From assembly GCA_050998755.1 (NCBI GenBank), contig JBPCPW010000013.1:1-64000 (forward strand): 64,000 nt of DNA, given 5' to 3'. The notes below the pieces were generated by a model. It was not told where the DNA came from. It ran no database searches and worked only from the letters and a program-made list of their open reading frames with translations. Numbering within the stretch: the first letter of the stretch is position 1; the number at the start of each line of letters is the position of its first letter. Source of the stretch: JAXDLW01 sp050998755 (GTDB lineage: Bacteria; Chloroflexota; Dormibacteria; DASZGP01). Positions 49,689 through 57,810 of the stretch are shown piece by piece. A program made the position numbers and the translations under genes.

Positions 49689-49917
49689 GGCTCCAGCAAC
49701 TCCTTGACCAGGCCGTTCAGTTTGTCGGCGTTGCTGCGGATGATGCGCACATACTCCAGGATCGTCTCGTGGTCGTCGGTGTACTCGAGGAGATCGGCGA
49801 AACCCATGATGGCAGTCAGAGGGGTGCGCAGCTTATCTTATGGGCCATCTCGTCCCGCTGGTCCGCTGTGACCTTGCCCTCCACCTGACCTACGCTATCA
49901 AGCAATGGGCCGTTCAC
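49685..49917 (-). pseudogene. Stand-alone HisKA fragment, 5-bp duplication frameshift
   Basis: From GTG 49917 the minus strand reads MNGPLLDSVGQVEGKVTADQ then RDEMAHK, and in another frame LRTPLTAIMGFADLLEYTDD and YVRIIRSNADKLNGLVKELL before TGA. Together these are the HisKA phosphoacceptor helices of a histidine kinase (MAHKLRTPLTAI, with the His). The two frames are separated by a tandem ATAAG-ATAAG (plus-strand 49832-49841); removing one copy restores AHKLRTP. The ATPase domain is absent, so the gene was already truncated, about 75 residues. The stop overlaps the hydrolase start. Confidence 0.7.
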
Positions 49918-49952
49918 AACGCCAGGACAGTGTCTGAGAGCAAGAGGGCCTG

Positions 49953-50993
49953 ATGGCCCACCTCGGCCTGCCCGTCCTCGGTGGCATCTTCCTCGCTGCC
50001 GTGGCCCTCGTCTGGGTCGCGGGGATCCAGCTCTCCAACACCACCGATGAGATCGACGCGAAATTCGGTTTCGGCGAGGCGCTGGGCGGCCTCATCCTGC
50101 TGGCCGTGGCGACCAACCTCCCTGAGATTGCGATCGTTGGCACCGCGGCGGCGCAGCACAACTTCGACATCGCGACCGGCAACATCCTCGGCGGCGTCGC
50201 CATCCAGACGGTGGTGCTGGTGGCGCTTGATGGCTTTGGAGTGCCGCGCCGGCCCCTGACCAATGCCACCGCGTCGCTGGTGCAGGTGCTCGAGGGGGTG
50301 CTGGTGATGGCGGTTCTCGCGGTGGCCATAGCCGCCACCCTCCTCCCGCGCAGCCTGGTCGTGGCCAGGGTGGACCCCAGCGCGCTGCTGATCGTGGTGT
50401 TGTGGGTCGGCGGCCTCTGGTTCGTGCGCCGCGCCAGCAAGAGCCTGCCCTGGAGGACCACCCGCGAGGACGCCCCCGATGCCGGCCGGAAGCGTCGCGC
50501 CAAGAAGCGCAAACCGCGCCCTATAGCGGTGACGCTGGTGATCTTCGGCGCCGCAGCGGTGGCCACGCTGGCGGCGGGGATCGGATTGGAGGAGAGCGGC
50601 AATGCGATCGCCAACCAGATCCACCTCAACGGCGCCGTGTTCGGTGGGACCGTGCTGGCCGCTGCCACCGCCCTGCCCGAACTGTCGACCGGGTTGGCGG
50701 CAGTGCGCATCGAGGATTTTGAGCTGGCGGTGAGCGACATTTTCGGCGGCAATGCCTTCCTGCCGGTGCTGTTCTTCCCGGCGACACTGCTGGCGGGCGA
50801 GTCGGTGCTGGGCAAGGCCGCCAAGACCGACGTGTTTCTCGCTGTCCTGGGCATCCTGCTGACGGCCATTTACGTTTACGGCCTGGTGCTCAGACCGAAG
50901 CGGCAATACCTGCGGCTGGGGCCGGATTCGATTGCTGTTCTGACGCTCTACCTCGTGGGAATCGCCGGGCTGGTGGTCGTGAGCCGAAGCTGA
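49953..50993 (+). CDS. Sodium/calcium exchanger family (CaCA) protein
   Basis: A 346-residue membrane protein with about ten hydrophobic segments in two halves. The alpha-repeat motifs are GLILLAVATNLPEIAIVGTA with GNILGG, and TVLAAATALPELSTGLAA with DIFGGNAF, where the Glu residues coordinate cations. A basic loop (TREDAPDAGRKRRAKKRKPR) links the halves. It is predicted to exchange Ca or another cation for Na or H. The ATG start at 49953 is preferred. No regulator is adjacent. Confidence 0.9.
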   Translation: MAHLGLPVLGGIFLAAVALVWVAGIQLSNTTDEIDAKFGFGEALGGLILLAVATNLPEIAIVGTAAAQHNFDIATGNILGGVAIQTVVLVALDGFGVPRRPLTNATASLVQVLEGVLVMAVLAVAIAATLLPRSLVVARVDPSALLIVVLWVGGLWFVRRASKSLPWRTTREDAPDAGRKRRAKKRKPRPIAVTLVIFGAAAVATLAAGIGLEESGNAIANQIHLNGAVFGGTVLAAATALPELSTGLAAVRIEDFELAVSDIFGGNAFLPVLFFPATLLAGESVLGKAAKTDVFLAVLGILLTAIYVYGLVLRPKRQYLRLGPDSIAVLTLYLVGIAGLVVVSRS

Positions 50994-51023
50994 GGGTAAG
51001 ACCCTGGTCATGATGCAGCGCTC

Positions 51024-51041
51024 TGTGCTACCATGTGCTAC
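51024..51041. promoter_or_regulatory. Direct repeat operator of the Phd-like antitoxin
   Basis: TGTGCTAC is repeated 10 bp apart (51024-51031 and 51034-51041), ending directly at ATG 51042. TACCAT at 51029-51034 could be the -10 element of a leaderless transcript. Repeats one helical turn apart suit a cooperative repressor. Confidence 0.55.
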
Positions 51042-51338
51042 ATGGCGTCGGGGCGAGCGCGGGTGGGGGTTCGGGAGATCCGGCAGAACCTCAGCATCTA
51101 TCTCGTGCGTGTGCGCGCAGGCGAATCCCTGGAGATCACCGAGCACGGGCGGCCGGTCGCTATTCTGACCCCCACCGCGGAGCGATCGTCCGCACTCCAG
51201 CGGCTGATCTCCGACGGTCGGGTGCGGCCGCCAAGACACCGGTGGCGCAGCATCCCGCCACCGCTTAAGCTGACGTGGCCTAAGGGCGCGCCGTCGATGT
51301 CGGCGATCCTCGACGAGCAACGTAAGGACCTCATCTGA
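51042..51338 (+). CDS. Phd/YefM-type antitoxin
   Basis: A 98-residue antitoxin. GVREIRQNLSIYLVRVRAGE and LEITEHGRPVAILTP is the Phd/YefM DNA-binding fold. The C-terminal half is proline-rich and unstructured in appearance (IPPPLKLTWPKGAPSMSAIL) and would wrap the toxin. The start ATG 51042 directly follows the direct repeat. Its stop TGA overlaps the probable toxin start as CTGA. Confidence 0.85.
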   Translation: MASGRARVGVREIRQNLSIYLVRVRAGESLEITEHGRPVAILTPTAERSSALQRLISDGRVRPPRHRWRSIPPPLKLTWPKGAPSMSAILDEQRKDLI

Positions 51339-51754
51339 CAGAGAGCGTCGCATACCTCGATGCCTCGGCGCTGGTGAAGCTTGTTGTCGCGGAGCCGGAG
51401 TCAGGCGCGCTGAGCCATCACCTGGGCGAGTACCGCGAGCTGTTCAGCGCGGCGCTGGTCGTCACGGAATTGGGTCGCGCTGTGCGCCGAGCCACGGACG
51501 GGATGGCGCGCGATGCGCCCACGGTGCTCAACCGGCTGGCGGAGGTCGTGGACGCGCTCGCGCTCCTCGACGTGGATCGGCGCCTGCTCGATGATGCAGC
51601 TATGGTGGAGCCGGCCATGCTCCGCACCTTAGACGCCATCCATATCGCCGCGGCACGGGCGCTGGGCGAAGATCTCACTGCATTCATCACCTACGACACC
51701 CGCCTCGGCGCCGCTGCGGCCGAACTGGGAATGACTGTGATCTCCCCCAGCTGA
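51335..51754 (+). CDS. VapC-like PIN-domain toxin, probable CTG start
   Basis: A 139-residue PIN toxin. The domain start TESVAYLDASALVKLVVAEP, with its essential Asp, lies before any ATG or GTG in frame (the first is GTG 51374, which would delete the Asp). The only start that keeps it is CTG 51335, overlapping the antitoxin TGA as CTGA. Later motifs are ELGRAVRRA, LDAIHIAAARAL and TYDTRLGAAA, carrying the remaining acidic residues. This would be a rare start codon or a mutated GTG; coupling to the antitoxin is clear. Confidence 0.75.
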   Translation: MTESVAYLDASALVKLVVAEPESGALSHHLGEYRELFSAALVVTELGRAVRRATDGMARDAPTVLNRLAEVVDALALLDVDRRLLDDAAMVEPAMLRTLDAIHIAAARALGEDLTAFITYDTRLGAAAAELGMTVISPS

Positions 51755-51767
51755 CGCGACCTCGGGG

Positions 51768-54188
51768 TCAAGTGCGGCTGTCGCACCTCGTTGCATTGCG
51801 GCGGCGGCGACCCCACGTCACCAACCCCGTGGCGACCGCGATCACCGGGGCCATCGGTAGCCAGCCCAGCGGGCGGCCCATGGAAGTGCGGGGCAGTCCG
51901 GGAGTGCCCGCCGCCAACCCCACTGCGGTCGAGGTCGTGATCCCGGTGCCCACGCTCACCCTGCGCGAGCAACCCACCAGCGTGACGGCGAGGGGAACGC
52001 TTGTCGTGATCTTCAGCTCCACGTTGCAGTCGACCCGTGCCCGCGAGACATCAATGGTGGCGGCTGACACGTTGGTGGAATTGATCACCAGCCGATCCGC
52101 CACCGGCGCCACCGGGGCCGGGCCCCAGGCGAGGTCGCGCTCCTGGTAAACCAGCGGCAGGGGGTGGGAGCCGCCCGACAGCAGCCCCGCCGAGAGGGCG
52201 GGCAGGAGCACCGGCGGGTCGCCCACTCCGAAGCCCTGGGAGGCGGCGTCGAAGGTGCCCAACCCGGTCCCCGCGGTGCCCAGGCCTGACAACCAGTAGG
52301 CGTGGCTGGTGGTGGTCCCCACGGTCTTGAAGTCGAGGCTGGGGTCCACGGTGTAAGTGACGTGGGCCGGGTTGCGGTCCACGGTGTGGTTGCCCAGGAA
52401 CGCGGCCGCCGGTCCGAATTCGTCGTTATTGCCCAGCGTGATGTGGCCCACAGTGGGGAACGGCGGGCTGGCATTGAAGACCCAGTGGTCCTGGCGGATG
52501 CCGGCGTTGAAGGCATTGAGGAATGACTGCTCACTGAGTTCCGGGCCCACCAGTTCGTCGGGCTCGGAGTACCAGGACATCACCGGCAGGTTGCGCAACG
52601 ACTTGTATGACGCCGCCGAGGTGGGCGGGCCGACGATGGGGAAGGCGCGGGCGAAGAGATCGGGCCAGCGGGTGGAGAGCAGGTAGGTGCCCTCCCCGCC
52701 CATCGAGTAGCCGCTGACGTCGGTGAGGTCGGGGTTGAGCTTGTAGTTGCGAGCGACATCGGACCACATCTCGAACACATCCGCCTCGGCATAGCCGTGG
52801 TAGAAGCCGTCCGCGCCGCGCCCCTCAGGCGCCGCGATGATCGACCCCGTGCCCCGGTCGCCGAGCTGCGACGCATTCTTGCTGCCGAGAAACTCGTTGT
52901 GGTTGGCGGAGAGGCCATGCATCTCCAACACCAGCCCGAAGCCGGCCGCCGGGATTGGCTTGTTGGGCACGTACACGCCGTACGGTTGCAGCTGGTCGCG
53001 GAACCTACCGGGGCAGTCGACCGGGTTGGTCGGGAAGCACTTGACGCTGTAATCGACCGTCTTGCCGTAATGGAACTGGCTGGCGTAGATGCGGTCGAAG
53101 TGTCCGACGTGCGGCACCTTTGACTCGTCGTTGGTGCTCGCATTCAGCATGGCGAAGTCGACTGAGGCACTGAGGGCGCTGACATCCCCGGACTTCAGGG
53201 CCTCGGCCTGCTGCTTCTCACGCCACCAGGTGCCGTCGGCCTTCACCCCGGCTCCGCCCTCAACGATGGTGTTGGCGACGCCCGGGCAGCAGATCATCGG
53301 TAGCGGCTCGTTGAGGCGGAAGGCCATGTTGAAAAACGCCGGGCATGCGGTCAGGCAGCCCCCGGGCTGGGTCGCGCTCGAGGTCGGACCGGGCAGCAGG
53401 TACTTGCCCCCGGCCGCGTCCCAGAGGCCGATCCCGGCGGCCATCCGGACTGTCGAGTTACCAGGGTTCCAGGCAGCGTGGGGGACCCGGACGTCGAACT
53501 GGCGGCGCCCCATGTCGACGGTCGCGGTGGGAGCCGGCGAGAGGGGCAGTCCGGTGGCCGCGTCGGTCACCACTGCTGTGGTGCCGTGCACCGTGAGGAA
53601 AGCCTGTGCCGGCGACGTGACCCCTGCGCTGAAGGGCCACGGCCTGGCGGCACTGGAACTGCCCAGCGCAACAGTGAACGCCACCTTACTGGCGTCGTTG
53701 AGGGAGTTGAGGGTGATGCGGAAGGCCGTCGCCGACGCCAGGGGCTTGACCCTGAACTCGACCAGGTCGGCCGCGTTGTAGCCGTACACCGGGTCGGTCG
53801 GGTAGGTGACCGTCCCGTGCGTCGGTGAGAAGAGGTTGGAGGCGGGGTCGAAGGGATCGTTGGGATCGATCGAGACGCCGGCGGGCAGAATGCCGGGGCT
53901 CAGCGCGCCCCGGTCGTCAAACAGGTAGTCCTGGTAGAGGAACTCGCCGCTGCGGTAGGCCTCGGCGCCCGAGACCAGGATCGGAGCCGCCGTCCACGGG
54001 GCGACGTTCTGCAGCTGCGGTGCGGTTGGGGCGGTGGCGTAGAGGAGGTCCGGTCCGGGGCGCGCGCCGGACGAAACCGCGGGGAGCGAGCCCGAGCCAC
54101 CGGCGGCCGAGCCCGAGGTCACCGCGAACGAGCCAGAGGTCGCCAGCATCGCCAGCACCGCGGCCACCACACCACCAAATCGCCTCAA
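51768..54188 (-). CDS. Secreted alpha/beta-hydrolase with LPRTS-like C-terminal anchor
   Basis: An 806-residue exported protein. The signal peptide covers residues 1-30. A large N-terminal beta-rich part (to about 390) holds no domain I recognise. The hydrolase core has VLEMHGLSANHNEFLGSKNA, then VSGYSMGGEGTYLLSTRWPD, the Ser nucleophile of a prolyl-oligopeptidase-like fold. SWYSEPDELVGP and TVGHITLGNND supply candidate Asp and His. The end has LPRTS at 765-769, a hydrophobic helix (MAPVIAVATGLV) and RRRRN, a form of cell-wall or membrane anchor. The substrate is unknown. It is divergent from the ceramidase-like gene downstream. Confidence 0.7.
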   Translation of the reverse strand: MRRFGGVVAAVLAMLATSGSFAVTSGSAAGGSGSLPAVSSGARPGPDLLYATAPTAPQLQNVAPWTAAPILVSGAEAYRSGEFLYQDYLFDDRGALSPGILPAGVSIDPNDPFDPASNLFSPTHGTVTYPTDPVYGYNAADLVEFRVKPLASATAFRITLNSLNDASKVAFTVALGSSSAARPWPFSAGVTSPAQAFLTVHGTTAVVTDAATGLPLSPAPTATVDMGRRQFDVRVPHAAWNPGNSTVRMAAGIGLWDAAGGKYLLPGPTSSATQPGGCLTACPAFFNMAFRLNEPLPMICCPGVANTIVEGGAGVKADGTWWREKQQAEALKSGDVSALSASVDFAMLNASTNDESKVPHVGHFDRIYASQFHYGKTVDYSVKCFPTNPVDCPGRFRDQLQPYGVYVPNKPIPAAGFGLVLEMHGLSANHNEFLGSKNASQLGDRGTGSIIAAPEGRGADGFYHGYAEADVFEMWSDVARNYKLNPDLTDVSGYSMGGEGTYLLSTRWPDLFARAFPIVGPPTSAASYKSLRNLPVMSWYSEPDELVGPELSEQSFLNAFNAGIRQDHWVFNASPPFPTVGHITLGNNDEFGPAAAFLGNHTVDRNPAHVTYTVDPSLDFKTVGTTTSHAYWLSGLGTAGTGLGTFDAASQGFGVGDPPVLLPALSAGLLSGGSHPLPLVYQERDLAWGPAPVAPVADRLVINSTNVSAATIDVSRARVDCNVELKITTSVPLAVTLVGCSRRVSVGTGITTSTAVGLAAGTPGLPRTSMGRPLGWLPMAPVIAVATGLVTWGRRRRNATRCDSRT

Positions 54189-54386
54189 AATCCGAGCCTC
54201 CCAGTTGTCCCCCCGGCCAACTGCTCACATTCACTTTAGCGGGCCCGTCCGGGCTGAGATCCACGGGGGGACGCCCACCTCCGCGCCTGCCACCCAAACC
54301 CCACAAGATTCCGGCGCCCATCTCGTTCAAACAGACATTGGGTTTGTGCGCCCCTCGTGGGTGCCAGGGATTGCAAGGGGTGTGTT
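54189..54386. promoter_or_regulatory. Divergent region between two secreted-protein genes
   Basis: This 198-base gap must hold promoters for both large genes. CAAACCC near 54295 and GGGTTTG near 54341 form a 7-bp inverted pair 40 bases apart. AAGGGG lies 6 nt before the TTG start at 54387. I see no clear -10/-35 pairs. Confidence 0.35.
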
Positions 54387-57059
54387 TTGAAGTTGTTTCG
54401 CGCGCAGGTTCTGGCCGGGTTGGTCCTGGTGTTGTCGGTTGTGGGTGGCGCCGCCCTATTGGCCTCCCCCGTCTCCACCAGTAGAGCGACGGCCAGCAGT
54501 ACGGCAACAAAGCTGGTCAACGACTCCAGTCCATCGCCCTCAGCGACCAGCGCGGCCGTCACAGCCGGCGCCTCCGACGGGTCGTCGCCTGACAGCCGGG
54601 AGCTCGGCGACGGGCGCCAGTTGCGCTGCGGCAAAGGCGGTGTCTTCTGCGCTGGTGCGGCCACCGGCGACATCACCCCACCGATCACCTCGCCACAGTG
54701 GGCATACACCGCGCGGAACTGCGCCGAGGCCAGCGCCGCCGACGCCGGCAGCCACCTCGCGCCGGACGGCACCCCGGACCCCATGAACCACATGGAGGAG
54801 GGCCAGGCATGGCTGCTCAAGGGCGGTCCGACCTGCGTCTCGAACCGGGTCAATGGCAACGTCGACCTGTACTCCAAGGAATGGCCGTCGACCATTGGCA
54901 CCTTCGGCCGCCTGCAGGCCAACACCTGGATCCTTGACGATGGCAAAGGCCAGAAGGTGGCCATCATCCAGGCCGACCTCGGTGGCATCCCGGGTGAGCT
55001 GCACAGCTACGTGGCGAGCCAGGTCGCAGCGCTGGGCATCGACCGCGCCCACCTCCTGATTTCCGCCACCCACGACCACGGCGCGGTAGGCGGAATGTGG
55101 CTGGGCCAGGGGTACGCGCTGCTGGGCGGCGACGAGTACGACCCGCGCGTTTTCACCGCGGTCGGCACCGGCATGGTCAACGCGATCAAGGAGGCCAATC
55201 GCAAGCTGACCCCCGCCAGGATGGCCTACGGTTTTGGCAGCATCCCCAACGCCAACCACAACCGCGACACCGGCTCGCAGAGCCTCGACCCCGAGTTCAA
55301 ACTGAACCTCGGCGACCCCACCAGCGCGCCGCGTCTGATGGTGATGCGCATCGACACTGTTAAAGGACTCCCACTCGGAGTGATCAGCAACTACGCCAAC
55401 CACGGGGTCATAGTCGGCGCGCTCAACCTGTACTTCGCCGGGGACAACCAGGGATCCACAACGCGGATGGTGGCGCGGGGGATCGAGGCTGACGCCCGCG
55501 CCCGCGGGGTCAAGTTCCCAGCCGGCTGGAAGGTGGTCGACTCTCTGATAAATGGCGCCGTGGGCGACATCACCCCAATGGCCGACAGCGGCAACTGGCC
55601 CGACAGCACCTTCACAACCTACGGGGACAGCCACGAGTACGACGACCCGAGCTTCAAGGAGTTCGCGGCGATGGAGAATGCCGGCACCCGCCAGGCGCCG
55701 GAGGCGCTGCGAGTGTGGCGCACGCTGGGCAACAAGCTGAGCAGCGACGTGACCCTGGATGCCCGCCTGGACTTCGTCTGCATGTGCAGCCAGACCGTGC
55801 CGGACGACCCCTTCGATCCCTTCAGCCACGCGCCCTATGTGCCGGCGAACGACGACCCTGCCTACAACAAGGTCTCCACCAACGGGGTGCTCGGCGGAGG
55901 CGGCATATCCGACCTCCCCGGCCAGGCCAATGACGCGGTCAAGAGCCTCCCGGGACCGCTGTCCAGCCTCCTGGGCGGGCCCTGCGACAGCCCCCTCAAC
56001 TGCTTCAGCCGAACAGTGGTCCCCGCGCACCACCTGGAGCGGCCGACCCTCACTGCGACCGCCGGGGTGACGCCGTACAACGCCCGCGTGCAGGTGATCC
56101 GGATCAACGACCTCGCGCTGGCCGGGATGCCCGGCGAGCCGACCATTGAGATGGGCCGGCGGGTGGAGCGCTCGATCCTCAAAGCCGCCCCCAACCTGTT
56201 CCACAACGCGCTGACCATCGGCCTGGCCAACGACTACATCTCGTACTTCCCGACCATCCAGGAGTACGAGTCGTACCACTACGAGAGCAGCTTCTCGCTG
56301 TTCGGCCAGCAGACGGGCAACGTCCTCAAGGCGCGCTTGGTCCACCTGGCGCAGCTGATGCAGGGGAACCAGCCTGTCGAGCCCTGCACCACCGACACCA
56401 CGCGGGCCTGTGTCCAGCCCCCCGACCAGCTTGTCCCCACGCTGCGCCCCGAGCCGCTGACGCCTGATCTCAACGCCGGGACGATCGAGTCCCAGCCCAC
56501 ATCGATCTCACGTTTCGGCGCGACCAGCTTTGCCTGGATCGGTGGCGGGCCCGGTGCCGAGTGGAACCAGGCGCAGCCGATGGTTCTACTCCAGGCAGGC
56601 GACGGCCATGGCGGCTGGCAGACGGTGTTCACGGACCTGGACACCGAGCTGCTGGTGCACTACGAAAAGATCCAGGGGCTCAACCACTGGAAGGCGATGT
56701 TCGACGTCACCAAGGACTTCGCGCCCGGTTCCTACCGCTTCCATGTGACGGGCAATTACGCCACGGGCCCCAGCGCCACGGCCCCGTACACCATCGACTC
56801 CGGCACCTTCCAGGTGGTGCCCTACAGCGGCCTGAAGGTGGTCAGGACCAGCCCCGGCAACTTCGAGGTTGAGTACCCGGCGCCGGTGGCCGGGGTGACC
56901 TACCGCTACCGCGACAAGCTGGCGTCGACGGCCACGGTCAACGGGCAGTACCCGGCGGTGTTCCACCTCAACCCGGGCCAATCCCTGGTGATTCCCGCAG
57001 GCGGCATCGTGGACTCGTGGGGGAACACCAACGCCGCCGCGGTCACGGTGACCGCCTAG
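54387..57059 (+). CDS. Secreted neutral ceramidase-like protein
   Basis: An 890-residue exported protein, related to the one at 32602-34923. The TTG start (LKLFRAQVLAGLVLVLSVVG) gives a signal peptide, with AAGGGG 6 nt upstream. The ceramidase-type N-terminal domain shows AGAATGDITPPI, LLISATHDHGAVGGMWLGQG, SNYANHGVIVGALNLYFAGD and VGDITPMAD, the His/Asp pattern of the zinc site. The C-terminal part (about 690-890) looks like beta domains. No membrane anchor or LPxTG is visible, so the protein is likely released. It would hydrolyse an N-acyl lipid if the family activity holds; the natural substrate in a bacterium is unclear. Confidence 0.78.
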   Translation: MKLFRAQVLAGLVLVLSVVGGAALLASPVSTSRATASSTATKLVNDSSPSPSATSAAVTAGASDGSSPDSRELGDGRQLRCGKGGVFCAGAATGDITPPITSPQWAYTARNCAEASAADAGSHLAPDGTPDPMNHMEEGQAWLLKGGPTCVSNRVNGNVDLYSKEWPSTIGTFGRLQANTWILDDGKGQKVAIIQADLGGIPGELHSYVASQVAALGIDRAHLLISATHDHGAVGGMWLGQGYALLGGDEYDPRVFTAVGTGMVNAIKEANRKLTPARMAYGFGSIPNANHNRDTGSQSLDPEFKLNLGDPTSAPRLMVMRIDTVKGLPLGVISNYANHGVIVGALNLYFAGDNQGSTTRMVARGIEADARARGVKFPAGWKVVDSLINGAVGDITPMADSGNWPDSTFTTYGDSHEYDDPSFKEFAAMENAGTRQAPEALRVWRTLGNKLSSDVTLDARLDFVCMCSQTVPDDPFDPFSHAPYVPANDDPAYNKVSTNGVLGGGGISDLPGQANDAVKSLPGPLSSLLGGPCDSPLNCFSRTVVPAHHLERPTLTATAGVTPYNARVQVIRINDLALAGMPGEPTIEMGRRVERSILKAAPNLFHNALTIGLANDYISYFPTIQEYESYHYESSFSLFGQQTGNVLKARLVHLAQLMQGNQPVEPCTTDTTRACVQPPDQLVPTLRPEPLTPDLNAGTIESQPTSISRFGATSFAWIGGGPGAEWNQAQPMVLLQAGDGHGGWQTVFTDLDTELLVHYEKIQGLNHWKAMFDVTKDFAPGSYRFHVTGNYATGPSATAPYTIDSGTFQVVPYSGLKVVRTSPGNFEVEYPAPVAGVTYRYRDKLASTATVNGQYPAVFHLNPGQSLVIPAGGIVDSWGNTNAAAVTVTA

Positions 57060-57267
57060 CCGGCGCCCAACAGAGGGCCGTCGTATCCTGAGCCCATGAG
57101 CCCCAGCGAGACGGGCAAGCTGAAGCGACAGGGACTGCACCGCGACCCACACCGTGGCGCCGCAGAGGCTCCCGAAGGCCGCGGCAAGCATCCAGACGCG
57201 GAAGTCGCACACCACCGCCACCACGCCTCCGACCACGCTGATCTCCGGGTCGGGGCATCCTACGCCC
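57060..57267. other. Gap between the ceramidase-like and thioesterase genes
   Basis: The two genes converge here. A plus-strand frame starting at 57096 (MSPSETGKLKRQGLHRDPHR) and a minus-strand frame with hydrophobic residues (VGGVVAVVCDFRVWMLAAAF, then GSLCGATVWVAVQSL) are both possible but neither has support. The hydrophobic frame might be a fragment of a small membrane protein. Confidence 0.3.
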
Positions 57268-57693
57268 CTAGACGATCACCTGAGTCGCGTCGGCCATCGC
57301 CGCCAGCTTGCCGTCAGCGCGTTTGATGGTCAGCTCGCAGTGGGCCAGGCGCTTGCCGCGATTGACGATGGTGGCCTCAACCTCGACCGGCCCGGGGGTG
57401 ACCGGACGGATGAACCGCAGGTCGAGATTGGAGGTGGTGAAGTTCTCATCGTCCAGCAGGACGGTGAACATCAGCAGCGCCATCACATTGTCCGCGACCG
57501 CCGCCAGGTAGCCGCCGAACACCGCACCGCCGCCGGGAAGCAAAAAGGACTCATCCGGCGTCCAGCTCACCCACACCCGCCCCGGCTCCCACCCGTCGAT
57601 CCCGGGGAGACGCATGATGGAAATGAAGCCGGGGGGGTTGGCCCGCGGGTCCCTGGCCACCACCCCGTCGAGGAAGTCGGCCCAAACGCTCAT
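57268..57693 (-). CDS. Hotdog-fold thioesterase (PaaI-like)
   Basis: A 141-residue hotdog protein. GGGAVFGGYLAAVADNVMAL is the central helix with the usual active-site region, and TTSNLDLRFIRPVTPGPVEV then EATIVNRGKRLAHCELTIKR the sheet. Such proteins hydrolyse acyl-CoA thioesters; the acyl group is unknown. It stands alone. ATG 57693 starts the longest clean frame. Confidence 0.83.
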   Translation of the reverse strand: MSVWADFLDGVVARDPRANPPGFISIMRLPGIDGWEPGRVWVSWTPDESFLLPGGGAVFGGYLAAVADNVMALLMFTVLLDDENFTTSNLDLRFIRPVTPGPVEVEATIVNRGKRLAHCELTIKRADGKLAAMADATQVIV

Positions 57694-57746
57694 GCCACGC
57701 CACCCATGTCGCCACCTACGCTACCCGCACCAGATCATGTCATCGG

Positions 57747-57776
57747 TTGATGTATCACAATTTCATGTCGTATACT
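57747..57776 (+). promoter_or_regulatory. Sigma-70-type promoter of the polytopic membrane protein gene
   Basis: TTGATG (57747-57752), an 18-base spacer and TATACT (57771-57776). It is 34 bases before the ATG 57811, which has GGAGGA in front. Confidence 0.55.
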
Positions 57777-57810
57777 CGGCCCAGGCCGCAACCTGCGGCG
57801 GGAGGAGCAC

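Noticed and set aside
51774..51788. GTGCG-GCTGT-CGCAC resembling the cluster palindrome
   Set aside because: Only one arm contains TGTCGCAC; the other lacks GCGACA. It lies inside the end of a secreted-protein gene and not before any gene.
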